A DNA stretch of 6,507 bases from Rhodobacteraceae bacterium UBA3087 (GTDB taxonomy: Bacteria; Pseudomonadota; Alphaproteobacteria; Rhodobacterales; Rhodobacteraceae). Under the pieces are notes generated by a model. The model searched no databases, had not been told where the DNA came from, and saw only the letters and a program-made list of their open reading frames with translations. Below are positions 5,580-6,507 of the stretch, one piece after another; position 1 is the first letter of the stretch, and each line of letters starts with the position of its first letter. The position numbers and the translations under genes are program-made. The stretch lies in contig DFBF01000222.1 in the NCBI GenBank assembly GCA_002367285.1, positions 14,329 through 20,835 on the forward strand, read 5' to 3'.

Positions 5580-6507
5580 TTATTTGATGCAGATACCGCC
5601 GATCTTCACGGTGCATCGGCCCGTGTGCCCGCCGGCACCATCCGCGGTGCCCGCCGGGCCATCAGGCTTGGGCCGCCCACCACCGCCCACACCGATCAGG
5701 ATTTTGGGACAACCGATACCTTTGATCGGTGCCAGCCCGGTATTGCGACAGATGCACTGTGACGGCGACACCGCCCGCATCCCGCTGTAACGGCATTCGC
5801 ATCCCTCTCCGCTGCGCACCGTTGAACGGCTGTCACATTGCGCAGCGGGTTCGGGCGCGGGTGTCGTCGGGCGAGAGGTCCGTTTCACACAGCCCTTGCC
5901 CGTCTCAAAGCTGTAGCCTTTGACACAACCACATGAGGTCGTGTTGCGCTGATACATACGCTCGTATTTACAGACGCAGGCAGCACCACGCGCCACGGTG
6001 GTTCCACGATCACATGCCAATGGCGGATTTGGCATGGGCGGCAGATCGACAGTCACGCAAGCCTCAGGGCTGGAGCCCAACAGCGGCACACCCAGACGGG
6101 CAAACAGCGCATCATCAATCTCTCCAGTCGCCTCAAGACCCAGTTGTTCCTGCAATTGACGCACACCGGCGCGGGTCTTGCGACCGGGGGCACCGTCAAC
6201 GGGGCCACCGTCGATGCCCAACATCTGCATCGCCTGCTGTACCAGCAAGGCCCGTTGGAACGTGCTTTCGCCAATCCCGATAGAGGCACAGTTCTGGAAC
6301 TGCCCCCCCTGATGCAGACCGGGGATGGTCAGGTTCAGCTGAACCGCGCTGCTGGTACCTGGCGCAAGCTGCGCGCTACCGTGCAGACAGCTGACGGACT
6401 TGCCATCACTGCGCAGACAGGTCCAGCCTTCGCCACCCGTGGCCTCGGCCGCTTTCGGGGACGACTGAGCAAATGTGTCCGTCAGCACAATTGGGCCGGA
6501 ATAGACA
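5580..6507 (-). CDS. Surface or secreted protein with DUF11-like, peptidoglycan-binding-like and Cys-rich modules, 5' truncated
   Basis: The frame is open from the right edge to TAA at 5580-5582, giving 308 residues. The GTG at 6488 is not a convincing start, because the fold continues upstream (YSGPIVLTDTF). Residues 1 to about 78 resemble a DUF11-like beta-sandwich repeat (GWTCLRSDGKSVSC, LAPGTSSAVQLNLTIPG, FQNCA). Residues 81-139 match the peptidoglycan-binding domain 1 pattern (QQAMQMLGIDGGPVDG, KTRAGVRQLQEQLGL, TGEIDDALFARLG). Two six-cysteine modules follow (165-206 and 224-266), joined by a Thr/Pro/Ala-rich linker. A Gly-rich tail (about 270-295) ends with Cys298 and Cys306. The many cysteines in fixed spacing suggest disulfides and hence export. 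No membrane segment is visible in the fragment, and the missing N-terminus may carry the signal peptide and more DUF11-like repeats. A role at the cell wall or surface is inferred. It has its own terminator and is not part of the xyl operon. Confidence 0.82.
   Translation of the reverse strand, partial: VYSGPIVLTDTFAQSSPKAAEATGGEGWTCLRSDGKSVSCLHGSAQLAPGTSSAVQLNLTIPGLHQGGQFQNCASIGIGESTFQRALLVQQAMQMLGIDGGPVDGAPGRKTRAGVRQLQEQLGLEATGEIDDALFARLGVPLLGSSPEACVTVDLPPMPNPPLACDRGTTVARGAACVCKYERMYQRNTTSCGCVKGYSFETGKGCVKRTSRPTTPAPEPAAQCDSRSTVRSGEGCECRYSGMRAVSPSQCICRNTGLAPIKGIGCPKILIGVGGGGRPKPDGPAGTADGAGGHTGRCTVKIGGICIK
5709..6014 (-). repeat. Tandem pair of six-cysteine protein modules
   Basis: Unit 1 (6014-5889, residues 165-206) and unit 2 (5837-5709, residues 224-266) share the spacing C-x11-C-x-C-x12-C-x-C-x11/12-C. 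Shared residues include CD at the start, TV six to seven residues on, G before the second Cys, [KR]Y after the third, a Met three residues later, and GKGC or GIGC at the end. This is an internal duplication that has diverged, with a 17-residue linker between copies. The spacing is loosely EGF-like but I do not recognise it as a named domain. Confidence 0.8.

Noticed and set aside
6013..6036. Perfect eight-base inverted repeat CATGCCAA / TTGGCATG
   Set aside because: It lies wholly within coding sequence (MPNPPLACD), with no promoter or U run nearby, so a regulatory role is not supported.
6486..6488. GTG as start of the Cys-rich protein gene
   Set aside because: The upstream codons are open to the window edge and continue the beta-sandwich pattern (VYSGPIVLTDTF); no signal peptide follows the GTG.

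Overview
The window reads as chromosomal DNA from a GC-rich proteobacterium, most likely an alphaproteobacterium of the Rhodobacteraceae/roseobacter type. That placement rests on base composition, a compact xylB-xylA operon, and a secreted protein pairing a peptidoglycan-binding-like domain with Cys-rich modules. It is a judgement from general resemblance, not from a marker gene. There are five protein-coding genes. Two of them run off the window edges, and no gap is longer than about 125 bases.

Bases 1-1410 (+) hold the C-terminal 469 residues of a CRTAC1/ASPIC-UnbV family protein: seven FG-GAP/VCBS-like propeller motifs followed by an ASPIC/UnbV domain. It converges on, and overlaps by 26 bases, a leftward gene for a secreted di-heme cytochrome c peroxidase of the CCP/MauG superfamily (2695-1385). 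That peroxidase gene is the third cistron of a leftward xylose operon: xylulokinase xylB (5454-4003), xylose isomerase xylA (4006-2696), then the peroxidase. xylB and xylA overlap by ATGA. The xylA stop TGA directly abuts the peroxidase ATG in the same reading frame. XylA turns D-xylose into D-xylulose and XylB phosphorylates it to D-xylulose 5-phosphate for the pentose phosphate pathway. The peroxidase works outside the cytoplasm and has no textbook role in this route, so its tight coupling to xylA is the most unexpected feature of the layout.

The 125-base gap 5455-5579 is dense. Read leftward, it holds a rho-independent terminator for the upstream gene, a perfect TTGACA -35 box, a 19-base perfect inverted repeat placed like an operator, and a strong Shine-Dalgarno sequence before xylB. 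The last gene (6507-5580, minus) lacks its 5' end. Its product appears to be a surface or secreted protein: a DUF11-like beta-sandwich repeat, a peptidoglycan-binding-like domain, two tandem six-cysteine modules and a Gly-rich tail.

No RNA genes, insertion sequences, CRISPR arrays or attachment sites were seen. The points that merit a second look are the xyl/di-heme peroxidase/CRTAC1 arrangement, the non-canonical residues in the peroxidase, and the duplicated six-cysteine module.
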